The translations under genes and the position numbers were made by a program. The notes under the pieces were generated by a model that worked only from the letters and a program-made list of their open reading frames with translations, was not told the DNA's origin and made no database searches. Shown piece by piece: positions 8,366 to 18,800 of a stretch of DNA of 64,000 nucleotides. Positions within the stretch are counted from its first letter, which is position 1. Each line of letters starts with the position of its first letter. Source of the DNA: UBA6522 sp963664945. Lineage in GTDB: Bacteria; Pseudomonadota; Gammaproteobacteria; Steroidobacterales; Rariloculaceae. The stretch covers positions 3,162,001 through 3,226,000 of the forward strand of contig OY761822.1 of assembly GCA_963664945.1 (NCBI GenBank), written 5' to 3'.

Positions 8366-9783
8366 GCGGCCTCTCCCGTGATGGCGGCGATGTAGCCGTC
8401 ATTGATCCTCGCCCGGAACGTCAGGCGCTCCGCGGGGAGCGCCGGATGGTAGTCGATCGTCCAGGTGGCGTTGCCCATCGATATCTGCGACTTCGTGTTG
8501 TACCCCCCGGCCGGCTCGCAGTCGCCGCCGAGGATCGCGCCGAGCCCGACGAGTTCCGCGAGGTAATCGTTCACGCCGCCGGCCACGTCGTCGAGATAGG
8601 TCGAGGTGATGTTCCTCGAGACGGCCCACAGGTGGGATCGCACCAGCGCCTCGCGGATCTGATCCGCGATCCGGACCGCGGAGATGAACGCGAACTCGCC
8701 GGCCTCGTCCTCCGGCGCGCAGCCGCGGTCGCCCCACAGCCGATACGCGCCGCCGGCGTAGACGATAGTGGCGATCTCGTCGGCGTTGAGCAGGTTGGCG
8801 TCGCTCCGCGGGTCGGTGATGGAGAACCCGACCGGGCGCGCGGCGCCGACGATCCCGCGGACCACCGCGTTGGTCGGGGAGTGCCACCAGCCCCGGGCCG
8901 CGTCGGCGTCGGACGCGGCGATCGCCGCGGCGGCGTAGGCCGAGCCGGGGCGGTTCACGATGGAGCCGTCCGCCAGCGCCACCTTGACGCCCGGATCGAC
9001 GAAGTAGACCCGGCGGGACTCCATATGGCCGCGGGCCGCGATGGCCGCGGCGTTGGTCGTGCCCGGCCCCTCGACGATCGCGAGACCCAGCAGCCTGTCC
9101 GCCGCCGCGCCGAGCGCCTGGCCCACCGCCGCGGCGTGGGACTTGCCCGGGGCGATCAGGATTTTCGGGCGGACCCGGACGACCGCGTCGGCGGAGTGCA
9201 GCGCCTGGACGCCGCTGCGCGATCCGTCGGCCGCCACCGCGCCGACGATGTCGGCGTCGCTCACGCCCGTGTCCAGGTAATACGAGTAGCTGATTTTCAC
9301 GCTGTCCGTGCCGTCGGCGGCCAACGCGCCATCAGCGAGCAGCGTGATCGCGCCGGCGTCGGCGTCGACCGTGTAATCGGTGCCCGCGGTGTACGTCGTG
9401 TTCCCGTCCGCGCTCTTGACCAGGACATTGAGGATGTCCTCGCGCGGCAGATCGATGACGGGCCCGACGCGGGTGAAATCCGCCGCGGCCACGTCCGTGC
9501 GGTGGGCGGCGTTGCCCGCCGGGTCCGACACGTTGACCGCGACCACCGTCGGCGCGGTGGCGTGATGCCCGAACAGCGCATCGATCGCCTCGGGGATCGT
9601 CCCGCCCGAGGAGCCGAACGCCGCGACGCCCTCCGCGCGGGTGCGGATCCGCGTCGGGGTGTCGACGGGCCCCCGCGGCGCCGTGCCGACCAGCCCGATG
9701 ACGCTCGGCGAGACGCCGGTGACCGGCGTCGGCGATGCCGACGCGGTTTCTTTGAACTCGATGCCGTGCAGGTAAGTGTCCAT
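8362..9783 (-). CDS. FI: Phage contractile tail sheath protein (P2 gpFI-like)
   Basis: 473 residues; N-terminus GIEFKETASASPTPVTGVSP then VIGLVGTAPRGPVDTPTRIR, and C-terminal WAVSRNITSTYLDDVAGGVN and ERLTFRARINDGYIAAITGE. These are the conserved domains of phage tail sheath subunits, which contract to drive the tube. An inserted beta domain (about 120-175, around DGNTTYTAGTDYTVDADAGA) is common in the larger members. Intact and full length. Confidence 0.95.
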   Translation of the reverse strand: MDTYLHGIEFKETASASPTPVTGVSPSVIGLVGTAPRGPVDTPTRIRTRAEGVAAFGSSGGTIPEAIDALFGHHATAPTVVAVNVSDPAGNAAHRTDVAAADFTRVGPVIDLPREDILNVLVKSADGNTTYTAGTDYTVDADAGAITLLADGALAADGTDSVKISYSYYLDTGVSDADIVGAVAADGSRSGVQALHSADAVVRVRPKILIAPGKSHAAAVGQALGAAADRLLGLAIVEGPGTTNAAAIAARGHMESRRVYFVDPGVKVALADGSIVNRPGSAYAAAAIAASDADAARGWWHSPTNAVVRGIVGAARPVGFSITDPRSDANLLNADEIATIVYAGGAYRLWGDRGCAPEDEAGEFAFISAVRIADQIREALVRSHLWAVSRNITSTYLDDVAGGVNDYLAELVGLGAILGGDCEPAGGYNTKSQISMGNATWTIDYHPALPAERLTFRARINDGYIAAITGEAA

Positions 9784-9797
9784 TCCGCTCTCCTGAG

Positions 9798-10865
9798 CTA
9801 GGTCTTGATGATGAAACGCGCGACGGCGAAGGGCTGCATGTTGGCGTGGGCTCCGCCGCCGCCGACGCCGGCCGTCGCGCCCGAGATGTCATGGGCGTGC
9901 GCGCCACCGGTGGCGGTGCTCCCGGAGATGTCGTGGCCGTGCGCCCCGGCGCTGCCAGTGGTCTGCTGCACCGAGTTGTTGCTGCTGCCGCTCAGCACGG
10001 GCCGGGACGGTCCGCCCGACTGGTACACATAGGTCGGCGATGTGTGCGTGTGCGCCCCCGCGCTGTCCGCCGCCAGCGTCCCGGCGGCGTGCGCGTGCCC
10101 CCCCGCGCTGTCCGCCGCCAGCGTCCCGGCGGCGTGCGTGTGCGCCGGCATTTCGCCGGTCGTGAGCGTGTGCGTCTCGGCGCCGCCCCTGGACCGCGTC
10201 GACGACACCCCGACCGGCACCCGGTTCCGGAAATCCGGCAGGTTGAACGTGGTCGCGCCGTCGCCGGCGCCGTACGCGACACCGATCGCGGCGTAAAGGC
10301 CGGCGTGGGCGGCGCGGCTCACCGCCGAACCGTCGCACGCCAGCCACCCGGCTGGCACGGCCCGCGCGGCGCTGAGCTTGATGTCGCCGGCGTGAGCCAG
10401 TTGCGCCGCGTCCACCGCCGAGATCGTCAGGTTCATCGCCGGCGCCACGGTCACGGCCGCGGGGGATCCCGCCACGCGGACCACGGTCGCCACCACGATG
10501 GTCGCGCCGCCGGGCGTGGCGGCCGCCAGCGCCTCGGCGGACGATCCGGCCGCCCAATAGCCGAACAGGAATTCGGCCCCCGCCGTGCCGGTCCGCGCGA
10601 ATACGCCCACCTCCGAGACCGTGTACTCCGCAGTCGGCGAGATGTCCGCGCGCACCGCGATGTCGCCGCCGGCGGCCGGCACCCCGACCGCCGGCGCCGC
10701 GTCGCGCTGGATGCGCAGCGCCGCGCGGGCGTCGTCGTCGTCGCCGTCCGGATTGAGCCCGGACCCGATCGCGACGCGCGTGATCGTCACCGCGTTCAGC
10801 CCGGCGTTGCCGGAGTCGGCGATCGCGGCGCGGCCGGCCCGCAGGATGCCGATGACCCGGCTCAC
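9798..10865 (-). CDS. Phage tail-collar fibre protein
   Basis: 355 residues, GTG start overlapping the gpI stop (GTGA). The N-terminal ~150 residues are P2 gpH/Mu-S-like (ADISPTAEYTVSEVGVFART, WAAGSSAEALAAATPGGATI). A tail-collar domain follows: GDIKLSAARAVPAGWLACDG and TTFNLPDFRNRVPVG. The C-terminus is His/Gly/Ala-rich with tandem AGTLAADSAG repeats, encoded by two ~50-bp near-identical DNA repeats at about 10050-10150, and ends HANMQPFAVARFIIKT, the usual collar-fibre end. Likely host-binding fibre. No separate fibre-assembly chaperone is seen. Confidence 0.85.
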   Translation of the reverse strand: MSRVIGILRAGRAAIADSGNAGLNAVTITRVAIGSGLNPDGDDDDARAALRIQRDAAPAVGVPAAGGDIAVRADISPTAEYTVSEVGVFARTGTAGAEFLFGYWAAGSSAEALAAATPGGATIVVATVVRVAGSPAAVTVAPAMNLTISAVDAAQLAHAGDIKLSAARAVPAGWLACDGSAVSRAAHAGLYAAIGVAYGAGDGATTFNLPDFRNRVPVGVSSTRSRGGAETHTLTTGEMPAHTHAAGTLAADSAGGHAHAAGTLAADSAGAHTHTSPTYVYQSGGPSRPVLSGSSNNSVQQTTGSAGAHGHDISGSTATGGAHAHDISGATAGVGGGGAHANMQPFAVARFIIKT

Positions 10866-11377
10866 GCGCGCGCCTCGAGGAAAACCACGCTGGTCGCGCC
10901 GGCGCCCGAGGCCAGATCCAAATTGACGCACAACCCCTGCTCGGAGAGCATCTCCCAATGCACGGACGCCCGCATGACCGCCCCGATCTGCTCGCGCAGG
11001 CGCGACAGGCCGGACTGGATCGTCAGCGTGTTGTGGACGGCGATATGGACCGTGAACCGTTCGCCGCCGGGATTCTCGTCCAGATCGTAGACCGCGCCCA
11101 CATCCCGCAGCGCGCGCTTGACCGCGCCCACCGTGCCCTTGCGTTGGTGGTCGGACCACGCCGCGTCGATGACGGCGCGCTTGATATCGGGCGTCCAGTC
11201 CGCGTCCCAGCGGTCCACGGACAGCGCCCAGGCGAGCCACGGCAGCAGCGCCTCCGGACACCGCTCCGGGATCCAGGCGTCGCGCGGCGCCTCCACCGGA
11301 AGCGCCTCGGCGCGCGCCGCGAAATGCGCCTCCAGCGCCCGCTCCAGCGGCGTGGCGTTGGGCGGCAGCAGGCTCAT
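10862..11377 (-). CDS. I: Baseplate protein I (P2 gpI-like tail protein)
   Basis: 171 residues starting MSLLPPNATPLERALEAHFA; the ATG at 11377 overlaps the end of the J remnant (ATGA). Core motifs PEALLPWLAWALSVDRWDAD and HQRKGTVGAVKRALRDVGAV are diagnostic of gpI, which links baseplate wedge to tail fibre. Full length and intact, though the gene upstream is broken. Confidence 0.92.
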   Translation of the reverse strand: MSLLPPNATPLERALEAHFAARAEALPVEAPRDAWIPERCPEALLPWLAWALSVDRWDADWTPDIKRAVIDAAWSDHQRKGTVGAVKRALRDVGAVYDLDENPGGERFTVHIAVHNTLTIQSGLSRLREQIGAVMRASVHWEMLSEQGLCVNLDLASGAGATSVVFLEARA

Positions 11378-11751
11378 GCCGCGGCCACCGTGATTCCGTT
11401 CAGGGCGTACGGCGCGTCCGTGTCCGCCGTGGGCCACGGCGCCTGCCCGGCGGCGCACACGACGTCCGCGGCGGGGCTCGTCAGCGTGACGTTGTCGACG
11501 CCCTCCACGGCCAGCGCCGCGGTGACCAGGGCCCGGGCGACGGTGGCGCCGAGCCGGTGGGTGCTGAGCGCGTAGTCCGTCACGGCCCGCGTGGCCGCCG
11601 CCAGCACGGTGGCGCTGTCCACGCCGCCGCCGACCGCGAGTTCCGCGTCGATCTGGTAAGCCACGATCTCGGCGGCCACGACCCGCACGGTGTCCGTGAG
11701 CGGGCGCTGATCGTCCCCGCCGAGCGCCGCCAGCACCGTGGCGATCAGCGG
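11374..11751 (-). pseudogene. J: Baseplate assembly protein J, 5' truncated
   Basis: The last ~126 codons of P2 gpJ: LIATVLAALGGDDQRPLTDT, VAAEIVAYQIDAELAVGGGV, then VEGVDNVTLTSPAADV. The N-terminal half of J (normally about 300 residues) is missing; homology stops at about 11751, where unrelated plus-strand terminase coding begins. It therefore has no start and is not functional unless completed elsewhere. Confidence 0.85.
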
Positions 11752-11757
11752 CGCTGG

Positions 11758-12123
11758 GCGGTGCTGTGCTGGGCCGTGGAGTCCGTCGCGTTCCAGGAGT
11801 ACTTGAGGACCGAGCTGGTGCGCCAGAGCGCGCTGGCGGGCTCGGCGGTGCCGGCGGTGCCGGTGACCCCCTCCACCGACAAGCAGCTGCGGATCGAATC
11901 GCTTCAGCCGCACATGGCCAACCGGCTGATCCTGCTGCACCCCTCTCAACAGACGCTCGTCGAGCAGTTCAAGTTCTACCCGGACGTGGACCACGACGAC
12001 GGCCCCGACGCGCTTGAGATGCTTTACACGCTGGCCATGCGCCGCTCGCGCTCCAACGCCGCAACCGGGATCCGCTCGGCGCGCCGGCCCGACACGCCGG
12101 CGATTCCCTGGGACCGGTACTGA
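11758..12123 (+). pseudogene. Mu-like terminase large subunit, C-terminal remnant
   Basis: About 121 residues beginning LCWAVESVAFQEYLRTELVR and continuing IESLQPHMANRLILLHPSQQ and the nuclease-domain end DVDHDDGPDALEMLYTLAMR, as in Mu gp28-type terminases. The ATPase domain and start are missing; sequence homology begins at the exact place where the J remnant on the other strand ends. The stop codon overlaps the portal start by one base (TGATG), the native arrangement. Confidence 0.85.
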
Positions 12124-13619
12124 TGCGCCCGCGTTTGCAGCACGATCTCGGCGGCCGCGCCACCGACCCATGGTATTGGGGGCTGTGGTCGCGTCTGCCG
12201 AATCCGGACGCGGTGCTGCGCAAGATGGGCGCCGACCAGAGCGTCTACGACCAAATTCTCTACGACGCCCACGTGATGGGCGAGATGAGGACGATCCACG
12301 CGGCGCTTCTGGAATTCGAGTGGCGCATCGTGCCGGGTGGCGGCGAACCCGCGGCGGCGAACGCGGCGAACCTGGCCACCGAAATCATGGCGCGCCGGCC
12401 GGCACCGGAGATGACCTGGCCCGACGTGGCCTGGTCGATGGCCGACGCGTTGTTCCGCGGCATGGCCGTGCACGAGGTGATCTGGATGCGCGCCGCGAAT
12501 CGCCAATTCGTGCCCGACCGGATCGAGCACCGGTCGAGCCGGCGGTTCGCCTTCGACGGAGACGGCCGGCTGCGGCTGCTCACGAGGCGCAGGCCGTTCG
12601 ACGGCGAGCCCGTCCCGGAAAAGGTGTTCCTGCTCGGCCGGCACATGCCGACCTACGACAATCCCTACGGAATCGCGGTGTTGTCCGCTTGCTTCTGGCC
12701 GTACGTGTTCAAGCACTCCGGGTACAAGTACTTCACCACGTTCTGCGAGCGGTTCGGGTTCCCCTGGCCAGTCGGCAAATACCCTCCGGACGGCGGCTCG
12801 ATCGACGCCGACGGCATGGTCGAGGCGATGTCGCGCATGGTGATGAACGGCGTCGCCGCCATCCCCAGCGACGCGGAAACAGAGTTCCCGGGCCATTCGG
12901 TCCACTCCTCGGGCGCCACGCCCCACGAGCGGTTGACCCAGGCGTGCAACCGCGAGCTGTCCAAGGCGTTGACGTCGCAGACGCTGGCCACCGAGATCGA
13001 CGGGGAGGGATCGAGGGCCGCCAGCGAAACTCACCATGCCCGCGAGCGCGCCGGGCACCTGTCGCTGCGCCAGATCGTCAGCGGCACATTGAACACGCTG
13101 TTCGAGTGGGTGACGGAAATCAACTTCGGTGCCCGCATTGCCCCGCCTGCGATCGAGTACTTCGACGAGGACGAGGCGCGGATGAACTGGGCGAAGCTCT
13201 ACGAGACCGCCCGGCGCTACGTCCCCATCCCGCTGTCCGACGCCTATAAGAACCTGCGCATCACCCCGCCCACGGACGGCGAACCCGTCCTGCCCGGCTT
13301 CGGGGTGCCCGGCCCCCAACGGCTCGGCGGCCCGGGCAACGAGGATCGGCGCGAGTTCGCCGCACCGGGCGCGGGTCCGGATGCCGCACTCGACGAGGCG
13401 CTGCAGGCGATGCTCGATGCCGACGAGGGCGCCCTCGTGCGCAGCATCGGCCGCGAGCTGACCCAGCCGATCGTCGATGCCGCCAGGTCGGATCCCGACA
13501 TGCTGGGCGGCCGGCTCGCCGAACTGTATCCCGATATCGACGCGGGTGAGCTCGATGATCTGCTGGCGCGGGTACTGTTCGTCGCCGAAATCCTGGGCCG
13601 CGCAGAAGCGGCGGAGTAG
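12123..13619 (+). CDS. Mu-like portal protein (DUF935, Mu gp29 family)
   Basis: 498 residues. Forms the dodecameric ring through which DNA is packaged. Seen: GGRATDPWYWGLWSRLPNPD near the N-terminus, GEMRTIHAALLEFEWRIVPG, then ERFGFPWPVGKYPPDG and LFEWVTEINFGARIAPPAIE, the core of DUF935 portals. Length is typical. Its start overlaps the terminase remnant, and MuF begins 5 bp after its stop. Intact, although the packaging ATPase upstream is destroyed. Confidence 0.93.
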   Translation: MRPRLQHDLGGRATDPWYWGLWSRLPNPDAVLRKMGADQSVYDQILYDAHVMGEMRTIHAALLEFEWRIVPGGGEPAAANAANLATEIMARRPAPEMTWPDVAWSMADALFRGMAVHEVIWMRAANRQFVPDRIEHRSSRRFAFDGDGRLRLLTRRRPFDGEPVPEKVFLLGRHMPTYDNPYGIAVLSACFWPYVFKHSGYKYFTTFCERFGFPWPVGKYPPDGGSIDADGMVEAMSRMVMNGVAAIPSDAETEFPGHSVHSSGATPHERLTQACNRELSKALTSQTLATEIDGEGSRAASETHHARERAGHLSLRQIVSGTLNTLFEWVTEINFGARIAPPAIEYFDEDEARMNWAKLYETARRYVPIPLSDAYKNLRITPPTDGEPVLPGFGVPGPQRLGGPGNEDRREFAAPGAGPDAALDEALQAMLDADEGALVRSIGRELTQPIVDAARSDPDMLGGRLAELYPDIDAGELDDLLARVLFVAEILGRAEAAE

Positions 13620-13624
13620 CACCC

Positions 13625-14938
13625 ATGGCCGGGCCGACCGCGGTCGACATCCACCATGCCTTCGGCCTGAAGCCGGAAGACGCCCTCAAGTATCTGCGCG
13701 GCAAGGGACTGCGGTCCGCCGCCGCCGATCACTGGAACTGGTGGGACACTTTCGAGGACGCCAACGACCGGGCGTTCGTCGTCTCGAAGCTGACCCGGCA
13801 CCGCCTGCTATCCCAGACCCGCCAGATCGTCGCGAACGTTCTTGAGGAGGGCGGCACGCTCCAGGTCGCGGCCGGCGAACTGGAGAACGCCTACCGCAAG
13901 GCGGGGTGGTGGGGCACGCAAACGATCGTCGATCAGACGGGCGGCGCGGAAGTGGTGCGGCTCGGCTCGATGCACCGCATCAAGACGATCCTGCGCACCA
14001 ACATGCAGACGGCCTACGCCGCGGGCCGCTGGCACCGTCAGCGTGAGACGATCGAGGCGCGACCGTACTGGCAGTACATCGCCATCGACGACGGCAGCAC
14101 ACGGCAGAGTCACCGCCGGCTGAACGGCCTCGTGTTCCGCGCGGACGATCCGATCTGGGAGAAGATATACCCGCCCAACGGCTTCAACTGCCGCTGCCGG
14201 GTCCGCGCCTTGACCGATCGCGAGGTGCGCCGGCTCGGGCTGAAGGTGATCGAATCGCCCAAGATCCGGTCGGTCACCGACCGGATCGGCTTGGACAAGC
14301 GCACGGGAGAGGACATCAGGCGGCCCGGCGCGCGCATCTCATGGGCCGATCCGGCCACCGGGGAGAATCGATCGTTCCGGCCGGATCCCGGTTGGTCGTA
14401 CAATCCCGGCCGGGGCTCCTTGGCTTGGTCGCCGCCCCAGGCCGGCGCGAAGGCGGTGCCGGGACTGCGCACTTGGATCGATGAGGGGCGGCCGCCAGCG
14501 GCCGATCTGCCACGGGCCGACCCGCCTCCGCTGTTGCCGCGGGCGAAAACACAGCACGAAGCTCTGGTCACGCTGGAGTCCGCGCTCGGCATTGATGACG
14601 CCAACCCACGCCGCAGGATACGCACGCCGGTCGGCGAGGATGTCCTCCTGCGGCAGGGAAGGCTCGATCACGTCGTCCAGAAATTCGGCGATCACCGCGA
14701 GCGCTACGCCAATCGCATCATCCCGACGTTGGTCGAACCAGACGAGGTCTGGCGAACCGAGTACGACGATGGGACCTTCCGCAAGAGATACATCAAGGTT
14801 TTTTCGGGCCGGGGGCGGCACGCTTTGTCCGTGGTCACCGACATGGATGCCACTGTGCTTTACAACTTCATCGCGCCAATGGACAACAACGCGATCAACA
14901 AACAGCGCAAGGGCGCGCTGCTGTACCCGACAGACTGA
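13625..14938 (+). CDS. MuF head morphogenesis protein with C-terminal PBECR-like nuclease domain
   Basis: 437 residues. The first ~230 are a Mu gpF/SPP1 gp7-like minor head protein: RTNMQTAYAAGRWHRQRETI, HRRLNGLVFRADDPIWEKIY and the Cys-containing PPNGFNCRCRVRALTDREVR. After a linker, the last ~110 residues (LLRQGRLDHVVQKFGDHRER, LVEPDEVWRTEYDDGTFRKR, YIKVFSGRGRHALSVVTDMD) resemble the phage-barnase-EndoU-colicin-type nuclease folds attached to many MuF proteins, proposed as toxins carried in phage heads. Fold assignment is from motif memory. No immunity ORF is visible in the 105 bp downstream. Native order: portal, MuF, virion morphogenesis. Confidence 0.85.
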   Translation: MAGPTAVDIHHAFGLKPEDALKYLRGKGLRSAAADHWNWWDTFEDANDRAFVVSKLTRHRLLSQTRQIVANVLEEGGTLQVAAGELENAYRKAGWWGTQTIVDQTGGAEVVRLGSMHRIKTILRTNMQTAYAAGRWHRQRETIEARPYWQYIAIDDGSTRQSHRRLNGLVFRADDPIWEKIYPPNGFNCRCRVRALTDREVRRLGLKVIESPKIRSVTDRIGLDKRTGEDIRRPGARISWADPATGENRSFRPDPGWSYNPGRGSLAWSPPQAGAKAVPGLRTWIDEGRPPAADLPRADPPPLLPRAKTQHEALVTLESALGIDDANPRRRIRTPVGEDVLLRQGRLDHVVQKFGDHRERYANRIIPTLVEPDEVWRTEYDDGTFRKRYIKVFSGRGRHALSVVTDMDATVLYNFIAPMDNNAINKQRKGALLYPTD

Positions 14939-15043
14939 TGGGGAGATGAGAGGTCGGGAGGCCACGCATCGGGGAGCGCCCTCCCATGCCGCGAAACTGA
15001 AGGTCCCCGAACCAGTTCCGCGACACTTTCGAGAGCATTCTAA

Positions 15044-15535
15044 GTGAACGTAACGCTCGAATACAACGACCGGGAAGTGCTCGACGCTCTCAACCGCATG
15101 CGCGAGGCCGGCGCGGACATGACGCCCGCCATGCGCGATATCGCCGCCGCCATGGAGAGCGCCGCTCAGGCCGCCTTCCAGCATCAGCGCTCGCCGGACG
15201 GGGAGAAGTGGCCGGACCTGTCCGAGCACACCAAGGCGCGCCGGCGCAAGCGGCGCAAGTGGCCGGGCCAGATACTGCACGTCTCCGGGCGGCTGGCGGC
15301 GAGTATCTCCAGCAGCTACGACGCGGACAGCGCCATCGCCGGTACCAACCTCATCTACGCGTCCACCATGCACTTCGGCGCGGCGCGCGGGAAGTTTGGC
15401 GCTACCCGCAGCGGCCAGCCTATCCTGTTCGGCGACATCCCGGCGCGGGGTTTCGTCGGCTTCTCCGACGATCTGGCGGACGAGATTTTGAACACGCTCG
15501 CCTGGCACCTGAACACCGCCATATCAGGGCGCTGA
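15044..15535 (+). CDS. Phage virion morphogenesis protein (Mu gpG-like)
   Basis: 163 residues, GTG start (MNVTLEYNDREVLDALNRM). The family motifs are SPDGEKWPDLSEHTKARRRK, ILHVSGRLAASISSSYDADS and GQPILFGDIPARGFVGFSDD. In Mu, gpG also acts in tail completion. It is the last recognisable head gene; the protease/scaffold and major capsid genes expected next are absent. Confidence 0.9.
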   Translation: MNVTLEYNDREVLDALNRMREAGADMTPAMRDIAAAMESAAQAAFQHQRSPDGEKWPDLSEHTKARRRKRRKWPGQILHVSGRLAASISSSYDADSAIAGTNLIYASTMHFGAARGKFGATRSGQPILFGDIPARGFVGFSDDLADEILNTLAWHLNTAISGR

Positions 15536-15847
15536 TCGTGCCGCTACCCGATTTTTCGGGGAATTAAACCGGAATTTTTCGACGATTTTCCGCTCTTTTC
15601 CACGGGATTTATTTCAACTTAAACGTGAAATGGGGATTTTGTTGCGTTCACCCCTAAGCGGATGGCCGACATCCGGCTGAACACGGCCACTAACCGGCTG
15701 GTCCGCGGCTGAAAGCCTTGCCATGACAAGGACTTATGGCCGCCTTCCGGCCATTACGGCAATTTCCCGCGCTCATTCTTTCGCCACAATTCCCTTCGCA
15801 TTCACGCACTTGCTCGCGTCTCCCGACGTTTCAACTCAAACGGCGCC
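15536..15847. other. Intergenic stretch and probable prophage/host junction
   Basis: 312 bp with no supported gene. It is less GC-rich than its neighbours and contains small dyads such as cgttt-caactc-aaacg at 15827-15842. At about 15848 the minus-strand Calx-beta frame begins abruptly, so a prophage boundary or deletion joint should lie close to 15845-15855. The sequence tgtaggg on the minus strand at that edge could be a Mu-like end (TG...), but no matching other end or 5-bp duplication was found. Confidence 0.4.
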
Positions 15848-18800
15848 CTACATATCCGGCGTGCCGGCGGCGGCGCCGTTGGTGTCCACGGTGAGCGTGA
15901 CGCCACCCGGCGCCGCGTCGTCGTCGGTGACGGTGACGGTCACGGGGTCCGCGGTCTCGGAGGCGTAGTCGGTACCTGAGGCGCTGACCGTGTGGGCGAT
16001 GTCCACAGTGCGCCGGTCGCCGGGGTTGTCCGCGTCGTCGGCGACCGCGGTAACGGTGACGGTCTTGGCCGTGCTCCAGTCGTCCTCGTCAAACGTCAGG
16101 ACGGCCGGGGCCACCGTGGCCACGTCGGTGTCGTCGCTCTCGAGGTTGACCGTCACCGTGCCGGTGGGCTCACTGTCGAGGACCACCGTGTAGGTGGCCT
16201 GGTTCTCCGTGGCGCTCGTCGTCGCCGGGTCGTCGGCCTCGGCCACGGTCACGCCGCCCACCGCCGCCGACACCGTGATGCCGCGGGTGTCGTCGTCCTC
16301 GATGGTGAGCGTCACCGCGGCCGGGGCCGTCACGCCGTTGCCGCCGGCGGCCGTGGCCGAGACGGTCACGGTCTTGTCCGGCGCATCCACCGCATTGTCC
16401 ACCGCCGTGATGGTCACCATCCCCGTGCTGGTGGTCGCCCCCGCCGCAATCGTCAGCGCCTTGTTCGCCGTCACCGTGTAGTCCGCCGCCACGGTACCCG
16501 TCCCCGGCGCCACCGTCACCGTCACCGGCGCACTCACGGGGCCGCTCAAGGTGGCCGTCACCGTGCTGCGGTTACCGGTCCCGCTCTCGTCGATGCTGGC
16601 CGGGGTCAGCACCAGGGCGGCCGTGGGCGCTCGACATGCGCAGACTGAAGGTGGCGGGGTCGCCCTCGGCGGCGGTGGCGTCGCCGATGGACAGGACCGG
16701 CAGGTCATTGTCCACGATGGTGCCCGTGCCCAGAATCGCTACCGGGCTGCCCGACAACGCGGCGTTGGTGGGCGAGGACAGGCGCAGCACCACGGTCTCG
16801 TCGGGCTCGTCGGCGGTGTCGCCAGTGACGGTGACGGCGATGGTACTGGAAGTCTCTCCGGGGGCGAAGGTCAGGGTGCCGGCTTCGATTGCCGTGTAGT
16901 CATTGGGGCCAGCGGTGCCGGTGAGCCCGTCATCGTAGTTGACGGTGACGGTCTTGCCGCTGGCCGGCGCGAGGCTGACGGTGAAGGTCAGCGTGGCGGT
17001 CGTGGTGTCGCCCTCGGTGACCGAGGGGCTGTCGATGGACAGCACCGGCGCGCCGTCGTCGTCGGCGACGGTGACGGTCACGGGGGACGCGGTCACCGCC
17101 GCGTAGTCCGTGCCACTGGCGCTGATCGTGTGGGCAATGTCCACCGTGCGGCGGTCGTTGGCGTTGTCCGCGTCGTCGGCCACGGCAGTGACGGTCACCC
17201 CCTGCGCCGTGTTCCAGTTGCCGGTGGTAAAGGTCAGGCGTGCCGGGGCCACGGTGGCTATGTCCGTATCCTCGCTCTCGAGGTTGACGGTGACCGTGCC
17301 GGTGGGCTGGCTGTCCAGCGCCACCGTGTAGGTGTCCTGGTTCTCCGTGGCGCCCGCCGTCTGCGTGTCGTCAACCTCGTCCAGGGTCAGTGTCCCGGGC
17401 GTGACCGTGACGCCGCGCTCGTCGTCGTCGGTGATGGTGAGGGTCTGGCTGGCCGGGTCCGCCACCCCGTTGCCACCTGTGGCGGTGGCCGAGACCGTCA
17501 CGGTCTTGTCCGCGGCGTCCACGTCGTTGTCGACGGCGGTGACGGTCACCGCGCCGGTGCTGGCCAGGGACCCCGCGGCGATGGTCAGGGTCGCGCCGGC
17601 CAGCGTGAAGTCGGCCGCCACCGCCGGACTCACCGGCGTGGCCGAGACCGTCAGCGTCACCGCCTGACTTGAGGCGCCGGACAGGGTGGCGGTGACGGTG
17701 CTCTCGTTGTCGTCGCCGCTCTCGTCGATCGAGGCCGGGGTCAGCGCCAGGGTGGCGGTGGGGGTGGCCTCGTCGTCGGTGATGGTGCCGGAGGCCGTGC
17801 CGGCGCCCGCCACCGTCGAGACGGTGGCGTTGGTAGGCGCGCCTAGCGTTACCGTGACGGTCTCGTTGGGTTCGTCGATCACGTCGCCCCTGACGGGAAT
17901 GACGATGCTGGCGGTGGTGTCGCCCGGCGCGACCGTGACCGAAAGCGTATCCGGTGCGGTGTAGTCGGCGCCGGAGGTGGCTGTGCCGGTGAGCGTGAAC
18001 GGTACGGTGACGACCTTGCCGCTGACAGCCGAGAGGGTCACCGTGAAGATCATGTCGGTGGTTGTTTCCGGGTCGTTGCCCTCGGTCACCTTGTCCGCAT
18101 CCGCCACCGACACCGTGGGCGCGTCGTCGTCAACGAGAAACAGTTGTCCGGGCCTCACCGTGGCTCCCCGAAGCGCCGTGTCAAAGCTGATAGTCTCCAT
18201 GTCCGCCTCGTCTATCGCGTCGTCGACCGGCATCATCGTGACGTTCACGAAACCGGCGGCTTCCTCCGCCTTGATGGTGACAGTCGTCGTTCCAGTTATC
18301 CCGAGTGAAAACCACGCTGGTCTTGTCAAGCGTTATCGCTGCATTTGCGCGAACCGACAAGTTGACCGTAACGTCAGCAAGCGGCTGCCTGTCGAGCTTG
18401 AGCGTATAGGAATGCTTGTGTTCTTCGAAATTCTCCGACGATGGATCGTCGGTCTCGGATATCCCAATGGCGCTGGTAGATGCGACCGGAAAGGGTGGGT
18501 CGTTTTCGAGAATACGCACTCTGACGCTGTCTACATACTTCTTCGTGAATTCGTTCTGGATAAGCACATCGTCATTATTCGCCGAAAATTCAATGTCGAA
18601 TTCTTCCGCGTGCTCCGCGATAGTGTCGTCGACGATATCCGCTATCTTGGGGGTCGCCGGCCTTCGCCATTGCAGCTTCTGCGAAGCGCCTGTACTTGGG
18701 AGCTTCGCGTCGTTCGCATCCGCAGCGTTTATCCCTTCCGGCAAAAAGCTCAATGCCCATGTGAGATCCACATCAGTCGGCCGATCCGCACGAGGGCTTC

